Source of the DNA: Streptomyces sp. NBC_01255
GTDB taxonomy: Bacteria; Actinomycetota; Actinomycetes; Streptomycetales; Streptomycetaceae
Direction of reading: 5' to 3'
Length of the DNA stretch: 64,000 nt
Assembly (NCBI RefSeq): GCF_036226445.1
Contig: NZ_CP108474.1
Span: 5,146,001-5,210,000, forward strand
The notes beneath the pieces were generated by a model. The model saw only the letters and a list, made by a program, of their open reading frames with translations, was not told the DNA's origin and searched no databases. Positions 19,323-26,761 of this stretch are shown piece by piece (position 1 is the stretch's first letter; each line of letters starts with the position of its first letter). The position numbers and the translations under genes are program-made.

Positions 19323-20270
19323 ATGGACCTGCTCCTGCATCTGCGGTACTTCAGGACCGTCGCCGAGGAACAACACTTCGGACGGGCCGCCGCCCGCCTG
19401 CGCATGGCCCAGCCCTCCCTCTCCCAACGCATCCAGCGCCTCGAACGCGAACTCGGCGTCCGACTCCTCGACCGCGGGGCCCGCGGCGCCACCCTCACCC
19501 CCGCCGGCCGCCTCGTCCTCACCGAGGCCGAGCACGTCCTCGCCGCCGCCGACCGGCTCACCGCCACCGTCGCCCGCGTCCACAGCGGCGCCGCCGGCAC
19601 CCTCCGCGCCGCCGTACCACCCGGCCTCGGAGCCACCGCCGTCGGCGCCCTCCTCACCGCCTTCCGCGAACGCTCACCCGGCGCCACCCTCGAACTCCGC
19701 GAACTCCCCACCGCCGCACAGACCGCCGAACTCACCGCCGGCACCCTCGACGTCGGCATCGTCCGCCACCCCTGCCCCGCCCCCGGCCTCGCCTTCGGCC
19801 CCACCCTCCACCAACCCCTCGGCGCCCTCCTCGCCGCCGACGACCCGCTCGCCACCCCGCCCGAACTCCCCGCCGCCGCCCTCACCGGCCGCGACCTCGT
19901 CCTCTTCCCCCGCGCCGAGGCCCCCGCCCTCCACGACGAGACCCTCACCGCCTGCGCCCGCCACGGCTGCACCCCCGCCACCGTCCTCGCCGCCACCGGA
20001 CCCGACTTCACCCGCGGCCTCGTCCTCTCCGGCGGCGCCGTCGCCCTCGTCCCCCGCACCCCCGACGAGGCCGGCACCGTCTGGCGCCCCCTCCACGGCG
20101 CCACCGTCACCTGGCGCACCTCCACCGCCTGGCCCGAGGGCAAGGACAGCCCCGCCGTACGCCTCTTCGCCGACACCGCCCATACGGTCCTCCGCGCACA
20201 CGCGGACATGCGCCCCGCCCCGTCGGCGAGGATGGTCTTCCCCCGCCCCGCATCGGAGTTCCCCCTGTGA
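19323..20270 (+). CDS. LysR-family transcriptional regulator
   Basis: 315 residues. The N-terminal winged HTH is typical (LRYFRTVAEEQHFGRAAARL, then QPSLSQRIQRLERELG and RGATLTPAGRLVL), followed by a periplasmic-binding-like effector domain. ATG 19323 gives the usual LysR start (MDLLLHLRYF); ATG 19287 would add 12 residues but would place the start inside the inverted repeat. The last codon overlaps the GTG of the beta-lactamase-like gene by 4 bp. By analogy with AmpR-type pairs it may control that gene, but no inducer can be inferred. Confidence 0.9.
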   Translation: MDLLLHLRYFRTVAEEQHFGRAAARLRMAQPSLSQRIQRLERELGVRLLDRGARGATLTPAGRLVLTEAEHVLAAADRLTATVARVHSGAAGTLRAAVPPGLGATAVGALLTAFRERSPGATLELRELPTAAQTAELTAGTLDVGIVRHPCPAPGLAFGPTLHQPLGALLAADDPLATPPELPAAALTGRDLVLFPRAEAPALHDETLTACARHGCTPATVLAATGPDFTRGLVLSGGAVALVPRTPDEAGTVWRPLHGATVTWRTSTAWPEGKDSPAVRLFADTAHTVLRAHADMRPAPSARMVFPRPASEFPL

Positions 20271-21142
20271 CCGCGCACGCCGCCGCCCGCCGCCGCATCG
20301 CCGCGGCCTTCGACGACGCGGGCGTCACCGGCCGGCTCCACGCCGTCGACATCGACACGGGCACCGCACTCGGCACCGGCTCCGACACCCTCGTACCGAC
20401 CGCCAGCGTCCACAAACTCTGCCTCGTCGCCACCCTCTACCGGCAGGCGTCACTCGGCCTCGTCGACCCGACCCGCCCCGTCGACATCCCCGCCGAGGGC
20501 CGCGCCCCCGGCGCCACCGGCCTCTCCGTCATGCGCGACGCCGCCCGGCTCTCCCTCCGCGACCTCGCGAGCCTCGCCGTCGCCGTCAGCGACAACACCG
20601 CCGCCGACCTCCTCTGGGACGCCCTCGGCCTCGATACCGTCAACGCCACCATGACGGGCCTCGGACTGACCAGGACCCACGCCGTCCAGACCATGCGGGA
20701 ACTCTTCGCGTCCGTCCGCGAGGACGCCCACGGCGACCCCGCCGCACTCACCGACCCCGCCGTCGTCGCCCGGCTCCGCGCCCTCGACCCGACCCGTACG
20801 AACCGCTCGACGCCCCGGGAGATCACCGCCCTGCTCACCGCCGTCTGGCGCGACGAGGTCTGCCCGGGGGAGTACGGCGAGGAGCTGCGGGCCCTCCTCG
20901 GCCTCCAGGCCTGGAGCCACCGGCTCGCCGCCGGCTTCCCCTTCGACGACGTCCGCGTCAGCGGGAAGACCGGCTCCCTGCCCACCCTCCGGCACGAGGC
21001 GGGCGTCGTCGAATACCCCGACGGCGGACGGTACGCCGTGGCCGTCTTCACCCGCGCGGCCTCCACGGACGTCACGCTGCCGGCGGCGGACGCGGCGATC
21101 GGCGCGGCGGCACGGATCGCGGTGGACGCGCTCAGGGCATGA
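20267..21142 (+). CDS. Class A beta-lactamase-like serine hydrolase, cytoplasmic
   Basis: 291 residues. The penicilloyl-serine motifs are in order: S47-V-H-K50, S108-D-N110 and K234-T-G236. There is no signal peptide or membrane segment, and the omega-loop ExxLN motif of true class A enzymes is not visible; TNRSTPREI stands in the following helix region. It is therefore more likely a cytoplasmic serine hydrolase of this fold than an antibiotic-resistance enzyme. GTG 20267 overlaps the LysR stop (GTGA), so translation is coupled. The last three codons lie in the first copy of a 13-bp tandem repeat. Confidence 0.82.
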   Translation: MTAHAAARRRIAAAFDDAGVTGRLHAVDIDTGTALGTGSDTLVPTASVHKLCLVATLYRQASLGLVDPTRPVDIPAEGRAPGATGLSVMRDAARLSLRDLASLAVAVSDNTAADLLWDALGLDTVNATMTGLGLTRTHAVQTMRELFASVREDAHGDPAALTDPAVVARLRALDPTRTNRSTPREITALLTAVWRDEVCPGEYGEELRALLGLQAWSHRLAAGFPFDDVRVSGKTGSLPTLRHEAGVVEYPDGGRYAVAVFTRAASTDVTLPAADAAIGAAARIAVDALRA

Positions 21143-21195
21143 GCTCAGGGCATGAGCTCAGGGCATGAGTTCGGGGCATGAGTTCGGGGCATGAG
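21131..21195. repeat. Five tandem 13-bp repeats across a gene end
   Basis: Copies CTCAGGGCATGAG at 21131, 21144 and 21157 and TTCGGGGCATGAG at 21170 and 21183 run head to tail without gaps. The first copy contains the stop of the beta-lactamase-like gene. Every copy repeats the ATGAG sequence, so gain or loss of units would not change the protein. Confidence 0.95.
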
Positions 21196-21234
21196 GAAGG
21201 GCCGCTCCCCCAACCGGGGGAAGCGGCCCTTCCT
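21194..21234. terminator. Bidirectional terminator between convergent genes
   Basis: AGGAAGGGCCGCT plus CCCCC (21194-21211) pairs with 21216-21234 with one bulged base and a 4-nt loop. It lies between the beta-lactamase-like gene and prs, which converge. Confidence 0.85.
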
Positions 21235-21250
21235 GGGTACTGCTACGGAC

Positions 21251-22225
21251 TCAGTGCTCCTCGAAGAGGCTCGTCACGGAGCCGTCCTCGAAGACCTCGC
21301 GCACGGCGCGAGCGATCGTCGGCGCGATCGACAGGACCGTGATCTTGTCGAGCTCAAGGGCGCCGGGAACCGGCAGCGTGTCCGTGAACACGAACTCGCT
21401 GACCTTGGAGTTCTTCAGACGGTCGGCGGCCGGGCCCGACAGGATGCCGTGCGTGGCCGTCACGATGACGTCCTCGGCACCGTGCGCGAACAGGGCGTCC
21501 GCGGCGGCGCAGATCGTGCCACCGGTGTCGACCATGTCGTCCACCAGGACACAGACGCGGCCCTTCACGTCACCGACGACCTCGTGGACGGTGACCTGGT
21601 TGGCGACGTCCTTGTCGCGGCGCTTGTGCACGATCGCCAGCGGCGCGTCGAGACGGTCGCACCAGCGGTCGGCGACACGCACACGGCCGGCGTCCGGGGA
21701 GACGATCGTCAGCTTCGCGCGGTCGACCTTCGCACCCACGTAGTCCGCGAGGACCGGCAGCGCCGACAGGTGGTCCACCGGGCCGTCGAAGAAGCCCTGG
21801 ATCTGGTCGGTGTGCAGGTCGACGGTCAGGATGCGGTCCGCACCCGCCGTCTCCAGCAGGTCCGCGACCAGACGGGCCGAGATCGGCTCACGGCCGCGGT
21901 GCTTCTTGTCCTGACGGGCGTAGCCGTACGACGGGATGATCACGGTGATGCTGCGGGCCGAGGCCCGCTTCAGCGCATCGACCATGATCAGCTGCTCCAT
22001 GATCCACTTGTTGATCGGAGCCGTGTGGCTCTGGATCAGGAAGCAGTCCGCGCCGCGGGCCGACTCCTGGAAGCGGACGTAGATCTCACCGTTGGCGAAG
22101 TCGAACGCCTTGGTGGGAACGAGACCGACGCCCAGCTGGTGCGCGACCTCCTCGGCCAGCTCGGGGTGGGCGCGGCCGGAGAAGAGCATCAGCTTCTTCT
22201 CGCCGGTCGTCTTGATCCCGGTCAC
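21251..22225 (-). CDS. prs: Ribose-phosphate pyrophosphokinase
   Basis: 324 residues. Makes PRPP from ribose-5-phosphate and ATP for nucleotide, histidine and tryptophan synthesis. Motifs: ANGEIYVRFQESARG, the ATP loop RQDKKHRGREPISARLVAD, the divalent-metal motif TVDLHTDQIQGFF and the PRPP loop VLVDDMVDTGGTI. GTG 22225 has GAGGAG about 8 bp upstream. The neighbouring gene glmU lies upstream on the same strand 121 bp away; joint transcription of glmU and prs is common in bacteria and plausible here. Confidence 0.97.
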   Translation of the reverse strand: MTGIKTTGEKKLMLFSGRAHPELAEEVAHQLGVGLVPTKAFDFANGEIYVRFQESARGADCFLIQSHTAPINKWIMEQLIMVDALKRASARSITVIIPSYGYARQDKKHRGREPISARLVADLLETAGADRILTVDLHTDQIQGFFDGPVDHLSALPVLADYVGAKVDRAKLTIVSPDAGRVRVADRWCDRLDAPLAIVHKRRDKDVANQVTVHEVVGDVKGRVCVLVDDMVDTGGTICAAADALFAHGAEDVIVTATHGILSGPAADRLKNSKVSEFVFTDTLPVPGALELDKITVLSIAPTIARAVREVFEDGSVTSLFEEH

Positions 22226-22346
22226 AGCACTGTCTCCTCAGACGTGTTCTCTGGCCGCGATCCCGCGCCCTGCGAGCGCGTGTGCGAACCAGCCGAATTT
22301 GTGTGCACGTATCACGGTACGCCGAGTTCGACGCACCCGTTTCCGG

Positions 22347-23792
22347 TCAGCTTTCGCTTGCGGAGTCCTCCGAAGCGACCTGGGCGGCCTGCGCGGCAGC
22401 GCTGCCGGGCCGCTTCCGGGCCACCCAACCCTCGATATTCCGCTGCTGGCCCCGGGCCACGGCCAGTGCGCCGGCCGGGACGTCCTTCGTGATCACGGAC
22501 CCGGCGGCGGTGTAGGCGCCGTCCCCGATGGTGACGGGAGCCACAAACATGTTGTCCGAGCCGGTCTTGCAGTGGGAGCCGACCGTGGTGTGGTGCTTGG
22601 CCTCGCCGTCGTAGTTCACGAAGACGCTCGCGGCGCCGATGTTCGTGTACTCGCCGATGGTCGCGTCGCCCACGTACGACAGGTGGGGGACCTTCGTGCC
22701 CTCGCCGATCGTCGCGTTCTTCATCTCGACGTACGTGCCGGCCTTGGCCTTGGCGCCGAGGTTCGTGCCCGGACGGAGGTACGCGTACGGCCCCACGGAG
22801 GCGCCCTCGCCGACGACGGCGGTGTCGGAGACGGTGTTGTCCACCCGGGCGCCCTTGCCGACGCGGGTGTCCTTCAGCCGGCTGTTCGGGCCGACGACGG
22901 CGTCCTCGGCGATGTGCGTGGCGCCGAGCAGCTGCGTACCGGGCAGGACGACGGCGTCGGCCTCGAAGGTCACGGTCACGTCGATGAACACGGAGGCGGG
23001 GTCGACGACGGTGACGCCGCCCATCATGGCCCGCTCCAGGAGCCGCTGGTTCAGCAGGGCGCGGGCCTCGGCGAGCTGCACGCGGTTGTTGATCCCGAGG
23101 ATCTCGCGGTGGTCACCGGCGACGGAGGCACCGACGCGGTGGCCGGCCTCGCGCAGGATCGACAGCACGTCGGTGAGGTACTCCTCGCCCTGGCTGTTGT
23201 CCGTCCGCACCTGACCGAGCGCCTCGGCCAGCAGCTTCCCGTCGAACGCGAACACACCGGAGTTGATCTCGCGGATGGCGAGCTGCTCGGCGGAGGCGTC
23301 CTTGTGCTCGACGATCGCGGTGACGGCACCGGCGGCGTCGCGCACGATCCGTCCGTAGCCGGTGGAGTCCGGCACCTCGGCGGTCAGGACGGTCACGGCG
23401 TTGCCGTCGGCGGCGTGCGTGCCGGCCAGGGCCTTCAGGGTCTCGCCGGAGAGCAGCGGGGTGTCGCCGCAGACGACGACGACGGTGCCGTCGGGCGTCT
23501 TCCCCAGCTCCTCCAGGGCCATGCGCACGGCGTGCCCCGTGCCGTTCTGCTCCTCCTGCACGGCGGTCCGGGTCCCGGTGTAGTGCGCCTCCAGGTGACC
23601 CTTCACCTGCTCACGGGCGTGCCCGACGACCACGACGAGGTGCTCGGGCTCCAGCTCGCGGGCGGCGGACACGACGTGCCCGACGAGCGAACGTCCGGCG
23701 ATCTCGTGCAGGACCTTGGGGGTCTTCGACTTCATGCGGGTGCCCTCACCCGCTGCGAGGACGACGACGGCTGCCGGGCGGTTGGCGCTCAC
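22347..23792 (-). CDS. glmU: Bifunctional GlmU: glucosamine-1-phosphate N-acetyltransferase and GlcNAc-1-P uridyltransferase
   Basis: 481 residues. Makes UDP-GlcNAc for the cell wall. The N-terminal uridyltransferase starts with the nucleotide-binding LAAGEGTRMKSKTPKVLH and has the metal aspartate region VVVVCGDTPLL. The C-terminal half is a left-handed beta helix of hexapeptide repeats with the acetyltransferase histidine region near AEYT-type sequence (LSYVGDATIGEYTNIGA). GTG 23792 (VSANRPAAVV) is chosen because the family sequence begins there; AAGGGC lies about 6 bp upstream. The Ala/Ser-rich C-terminal tail is typical of actinobacteria. The gene follows tRNA-Gln on the same strand. Confidence 0.96.
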   Translation of the reverse strand: MSANRPAAVVVLAAGEGTRMKSKTPKVLHEIAGRSLVGHVVSAARELEPEHLVVVVGHAREQVKGHLEAHYTGTRTAVQEEQNGTGHAVRMALEELGKTPDGTVVVVCGDTPLLSGETLKALAGTHAADGNAVTVLTAEVPDSTGYGRIVRDAAGAVTAIVEHKDASAEQLAIREINSGVFAFDGKLLAEALGQVRTDNSQGEEYLTDVLSILREAGHRVGASVAGDHREILGINNRVQLAEARALLNQRLLERAMMGGVTVVDPASVFIDVTVTFEADAVVLPGTQLLGATHIAEDAVVGPNSRLKDTRVGKGARVDNTVSDTAVVGEGASVGPYAYLRPGTNLGAKAKAGTYVEMKNATIGEGTKVPHLSYVGDATIGEYTNIGAASVFVNYDGEAKHHTTVGSHCKTGSDNMFVAPVTIGDGAYTAAGSVITKDVPAGALAVARGQQRNIEGWVARKRPGSAAAQAAQVASEDSASES

Positions 23793-23862
23793 GGGAATGC
23801 CCTTCGGCTTTGGGTGGTGGACGCACGAAGGATACCGGGGGGTGGGGGCCCGGACATGAGCG

Positions 23863-23891
23863 CGGGTCCTGACCGTGACGGTCAGGACCCG
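23863..23891 (-). terminator. Terminator of tRNA-Gln
   Basis: A perfect 13-bp stem (23863-23875 with 23879-23891) and a 3-nt loop, 10 bp after the 3' end of the tRNA on the minus strand. There is no T-run. The rest of the 341-bp gap 23793-24133 holds only the tRNA and the histidine-kinase leader. Confidence 0.75.
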
Positions 23892-23901
23892 AGTGAAGAA
23901 G

Positions 23902-23973
23902 CTCCCCCGCCAGGACTCGAACCCGGACATAAGGCACCAAAAGCCTCAGTGCTGCCAATTACACCACAGGGGA
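23902..23973 (-). tRNA. tRNA-Gln (anticodon UUG)
   Basis: 72 nt on the minus strand. The acceptor stem pairs TCCCCTG (23973-23967) with CGGGGGA (23909-23903), discriminator G at 23902. The T arm has GGGTTCGAGTCC. The anticodon stem is GAGGC/GCCTT with loop TTTTGGT, so the anticodon is TTG at 23940-23938, reading CAA (Gln). No CCA is encoded. A hairpin follows. Confidence 0.96.
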
Positions 23974-24133
23974 TGGTATATGGGGCTGAAACGGACAGGC
24001 CGTCAGTCGTGTGCCCCGGCGGCATCCACTATGCCGTACCAGGCGCCTTCCATGCGACGGTAAAGCTCCGCGCGCTCATGGATGTACTTGCGGCGCACTC
24101 GACGATGTGCGGCGCGCCCGTAGGGTGGAGGGC

Positions 24134-25459
24134 ATGACCGCGACGGGGGCAGACCGGGACGCTGTGGGCGTTCGTTCGGGGAGTTGGTGGTGGTGGGGGA
24201 AACGGCGGAGTGTCGCTCTTGATGTGGGGCTCGCTCTCCTCTCCGCGCTGGAGTGCGGGTTTCAGGGCATCGGGTTCGCCGAGAAGGCCGGGCTGCCCGT
24301 GCCCGTCGGGGTGCTGTTCGGGCTGATCGTCGGGTCGACGCTGCTCGTGCGGCGCCGGTGGCCCATCGCCGTCGTGCTCGTCTCCATGGCCGTCACGCCC
24401 GCCGAGATGGGCTACCTCATGGGGATCGTCGGGCTGTACACGCTCGCCGCCTCCGAGGTGCCGCGCCGCATCACCGCCGTCCTGGCCTCGATGTCGACCG
24501 TCGCCGTGTTCGTGGTGACCTTCGTGCGGCTGCGCCAGGACGTCGCCCAGGCCGATGTCGGGCAGCCGGACATCGACCCGAGCGGCTGGTACGTGCCAGT
24601 CGTCTCGCTCTTCATGACCCTCGGGCTCAACGCGCCGCCGGTGCTCTTCGGCCTCTACATAGGGGCCCGTCGCCGGCTCATGGAGAGTCTGCGCGAGCGG
24701 GCCGACAGTCTGGAGCAGGAGCTGTCGCTCCTCGCCGACCGGGCCGAGCAGCGGGCGCAGTGGGCGCGGCAGGAGGAGCGGACGCGGATCGCCCGGGAGA
24801 TGCACGACGTCGTCGCGCACCGGGTGTCGCTGATGGTGGTGCACGCGGCGGCGCTCCAGGCGGTGGCCCTGAAGGACCCGCAGAAGGCCGTGCGGAACGC
24901 CGCCCTGGTCGGTGACATGGGGCGGCAGGCGTTGACGGAGCTGCGGGAGATGCTGGGGGTCCTGAGGAAGGAGGCCGCGCCGGTCGTTCCGGCCGCGGTG
25001 CCGCTGGCCGCCGTGGGGCGTGCCGCTGCCGCCGCCGCGGAGGCCGCCGCGGACGACGGTCCGCGCCTCGACGTCCTGGAGGCGCTGTGCGAGCAGTCGC
25101 GGCTCGCGGGGGCGGTCGTGGAGCTCGTGGTGCTGGGGGAGGTGCGCGCGTATCCGCCGGGAGTGGAGCGCACGGCGTACCGGGTGGTGCAGGAGGCGCT
25201 GACCAACGTCCACAAGCACGCGGCGGGCGCCAAGGTCGTGGTGCGGCTCGCGCACCGGGAGGCCGAGGTCGCGGTCCAGGTGGAGAACGGGCCCTGCCCG
25301 TCGGACGCCGGGGGTTCCGACGCGCGGCTGCCGAGCGGGGGGAACGGGCTCGTCGGGATGCGGGAGCGGGTCTCCCGGCTCGGTGGTGTGTTCGTGGCGG
25401 GTGCGACGGACGCGGGCGGGTTCAGGGTGTCGGCGGTGCTGCCGGCGACGGGGGAGTAG
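24134..25459 (+). CDS. Sensor histidine kinase, HisKA_3 type, without adjacent regulator
   Basis: 441 residues. A Trp-rich N-terminus leads into a membrane sensor with about five or six hydrophobic segments (to about residue 180), a short coiled coil, the dimerisation/phosphoacceptor helix EERTRIAREMHDVVAHRVSLMVVHA (H in EMHDVVAHR) and an HATPase_c domain with the N-box QEALTNVHKHA and G-box GNGLVGMRERV. Kinases of this NarX-like type normally act on a LuxR-type regulator encoded next to them; here the next gene on this strand is the WHH nuclease fusion. ATG 24134 has GGAGGG 2-3 bp closer than ideal. Signal unknown. Confidence 0.9.
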   Translation: MTATGADRDAVGVRSGSWWWWGKRRSVALDVGLALLSALECGFQGIGFAEKAGLPVPVGVLFGLIVGSTLLVRRRWPIAVVLVSMAVTPAEMGYLMGIVGLYTLAASEVPRRITAVLASMSTVAVFVVTFVRLRQDVAQADVGQPDIDPSGWYVPVVSLFMTLGLNAPPVLFGLYIGARRRLMESLRERADSLEQELSLLADRAEQRAQWARQEERTRIAREMHDVVAHRVSLMVVHAAALQAVALKDPQKAVRNAALVGDMGRQALTELREMLGVLRKEAAPVVPAAVPLAAVGRAAAAAAEAAADDGPRLDVLEALCEQSRLAGAVVELVVLGEVRAYPPGVERTAYRVVQEALTNVHKHAAGAKVVVRLAHREAEVAVQVENGPCPSDAGGSDARLPSGGNGLVGMRERVSRLGGVFVAGATDAGGFRVSAVLPATGE

Positions 25460-25463
25460 AGGG

Positions 25464-25495
25464 TCTACTGCCCCGTCGTTCTACTGCCCCGTCGT
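25464..25495. repeat. Exact 16-bp tandem duplication at the SUKH-3 gene end
   Basis: TCTACTGCCCCGTCGT stands at 25464-25479 and again at 25480-25495. The second copy contains the stop codon and last four codons of the minus-strand SUKH-3 gene, so the duplication did not change the protein. It fills the 21-bp gap to the kinase stop. Confidence 0.95.
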
Positions 25496-25975
25496 CAGAC
25501 GGTTCGGCTGTACGCCGTTGATCAGCGTCGACAGCGCCGCGTCGATGTCCTTGCCGAGGTACCAGTCGCCCGCGTGGTCGAGGCTGTAGACCCGCCCCTC
25601 GACATCCATCGCCAGGACGGCCTGGTGCTCGCCCTCCTCGCCGAGCGGCGCGAGCTCGCTCTCCAGGGCGCGTCCCAGGTCGGCGAGGGTGCGCGCCAGG
25701 TGGAGTCCGGCGAGCGGGTCGAAGCGGACGGTCGTGGGCGCTATCTGCCGCCCGTGCCCGGGCGACGTGATCCGCAGGCCGCCGAACTCCGCCCACGCCT
25801 CGACGGCGGCGGGGAAGACGCTGTGCCGGTGGCCGGCGGGGGAGACGTGGGCGCGCAGGGCGTCGGCCCACTCCTCGGCGAGCTTGATGTCCCAGCGGCC
25901 GGGCTGCCAGCCGGCCTCGCGGAGGGCGGCGTCGACGTTGACCGGGAAGCGTGTCGTGCTGAGGTGGTCGGGCAT
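25481..25975 (-). CDS. SUKH-3 family immunity-like protein
   Basis: 164 residues. The N-terminal motif VDAALREAGWQPGR, the central AVEAWAEFGGLRI phrase and the C-terminal WYLGKDIDAALSTLINGV match the SUKH-3 subgroup of the SMI1/KNR4 (SUKH) superfamily, known as immunity proteins that bind and block nuclease or deaminase toxins. ATG 25975 lies 10 bp after the stop of the YwqJ-like deaminase, so the pair is one operon and the likely target of this protein is that deaminase. No signal peptide. It may be expressed by coupling, since no strong ribosome binding site is seen. Confidence 0.85.
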   Translation of the reverse strand: MPDHLSTTRFPVNVDAALREAGWQPGRWDIKLAEEWADALRAHVSPAGHRHSVFPAAVEAWAEFGGLRITSPGHGRQIAPTTVRFDPLAGLHLARTLADLGRALESELAPLGEEGEHQAVLAMDVEGRVYSLDHAGDWYLGKDIDAALSTLINGVQPNRLTTGQ

Positions 25976-25985
25976 GGGTGTGCGG

Positions 25986-26498
25986 TCAGCCGTTCTCGAC
26001 AGGTGTCGTGGGGTCGACGGTGCGGACACCGAAGTGGGCGAGCATCGCCGTACAGGAGCGGCAGGGTGCCGCGTAGCTGCCGTGGAGCGGGTCGCCGTCC
26101 TCCCGGATGCGCCGGGCGGTGAGCTTGGCGTGTTTGAGGGACCGGCGGGCCTCGCCGGGGGTGAGGGGCTTGCGCTGGGCGCGCTTGGAGCGGCCGTTCT
26201 CGGTGGCGGTGAGGTGCCGGGAGAGCAGGATCGCCTCGGGGCAGCGCCCGGTGAAGCGTTCCCGCTGGTTGCCGGTGAGGGTGTCCAGGAAGTCCTGGAC
26301 GAGCGCGTGCAGGAGGGGCGGGCGGTCGCCGCGGCCCGCGGTGCACGTGAGGGTCTCTCCGCGTACGGAGAGGGCGGCCCCGACGGTGGGAAGGATGCCG
26401 TCGCGGCGGTGACGCAGTAAGGGCGCGCGTGTGGCTTCGGCGCTGCTGCTCCAGTTGAGGCGTGGGTCACCCTGTGTGGGCGTCGTTGCTGCTTGCAT
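25986..26498 (-). CDS. YwqJ-like deaminase-fold protein with a TTA codon
   Basis: 170 residues. The two zinc/catalytic motifs of the cytidine-deaminase-like fold are present: C86-P-E88 (in TGRCPEAIL, the Glu being the proton shuttle) and P145-C146-x2-C149 (APCRSCTAML). The wording fits the YwqJ family of toxin deaminases. Unlike exported toxins it has no leader, no WXG or RHS part and no membrane segment. Codon 27 is TTA (26420-26418), which Streptomyces reads only with the developmental bldA tRNA, so the protein may be limited to late growth. ATG 26498 has AGGAGGGGA 11-14 bp upstream; no nearer start exists. It is followed by its SUKH-3 partner. Confidence 0.8.
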   Translation of the reverse strand: MQAATTPTQGDPRLNWSSSAEATRAPLLRHRRDGILPTVGAALSVRGETLTCTAGRGDRPPLLHALVQDFLDTLTGNQRERFTGRCPEAILLSRHLTATENGRSKRAQRKPLTPGEARRSLKHAKLTARRIREDGDPLHGSYAAPCRSCTAMLAHFGVRTVDPTTPVENG

Positions 26499-26619
26499 GG
26501 TGCGTGTCGTCCCCTCCTGCAATCCCCCGAGTTGCGTGCACAGCCTGCCAAATAGGGAGCCATATGGGGAAGCTGGGGGCGCGAACGGTGGGGCCGGTGT
26601 GTCGGAATCATGGTGCAAC

Positions 26620-26646
26620 TGTCATGGCGTCGTGACACTTGGTCAC
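26620..26646. promoter_or_regulatory. Overlapping inverted repeats between the divergent toxin-like operons
   Basis: TGTCA-N8-TGACA (26620-26637) overlaps GTGAC-N5-GTCAC (26632-26646). They lie near the middle of the 263-bp gap between the deaminase (start 26498, minus) and the WHH fusion (start 26762, plus). A run of AGCAG/TAGC triplets (about 26706-26732) and the ribosome binding site AGGGGG (26748-26753) complete the gap. A shared regulator could act here; none is encoded nearby. Confidence 0.4.
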
Positions 26647-26761
26647 CGTCGGGCGGGGGCCGTTCGGGCTCTTGTGGCAGCGCATAGGCTGTGCCAGATC
26701 AGTCGGTAGCAGCAGTAGCAGCTAGCAGCAGTCAGCGACGCCAGTGCAGGGGGCAACCGCC

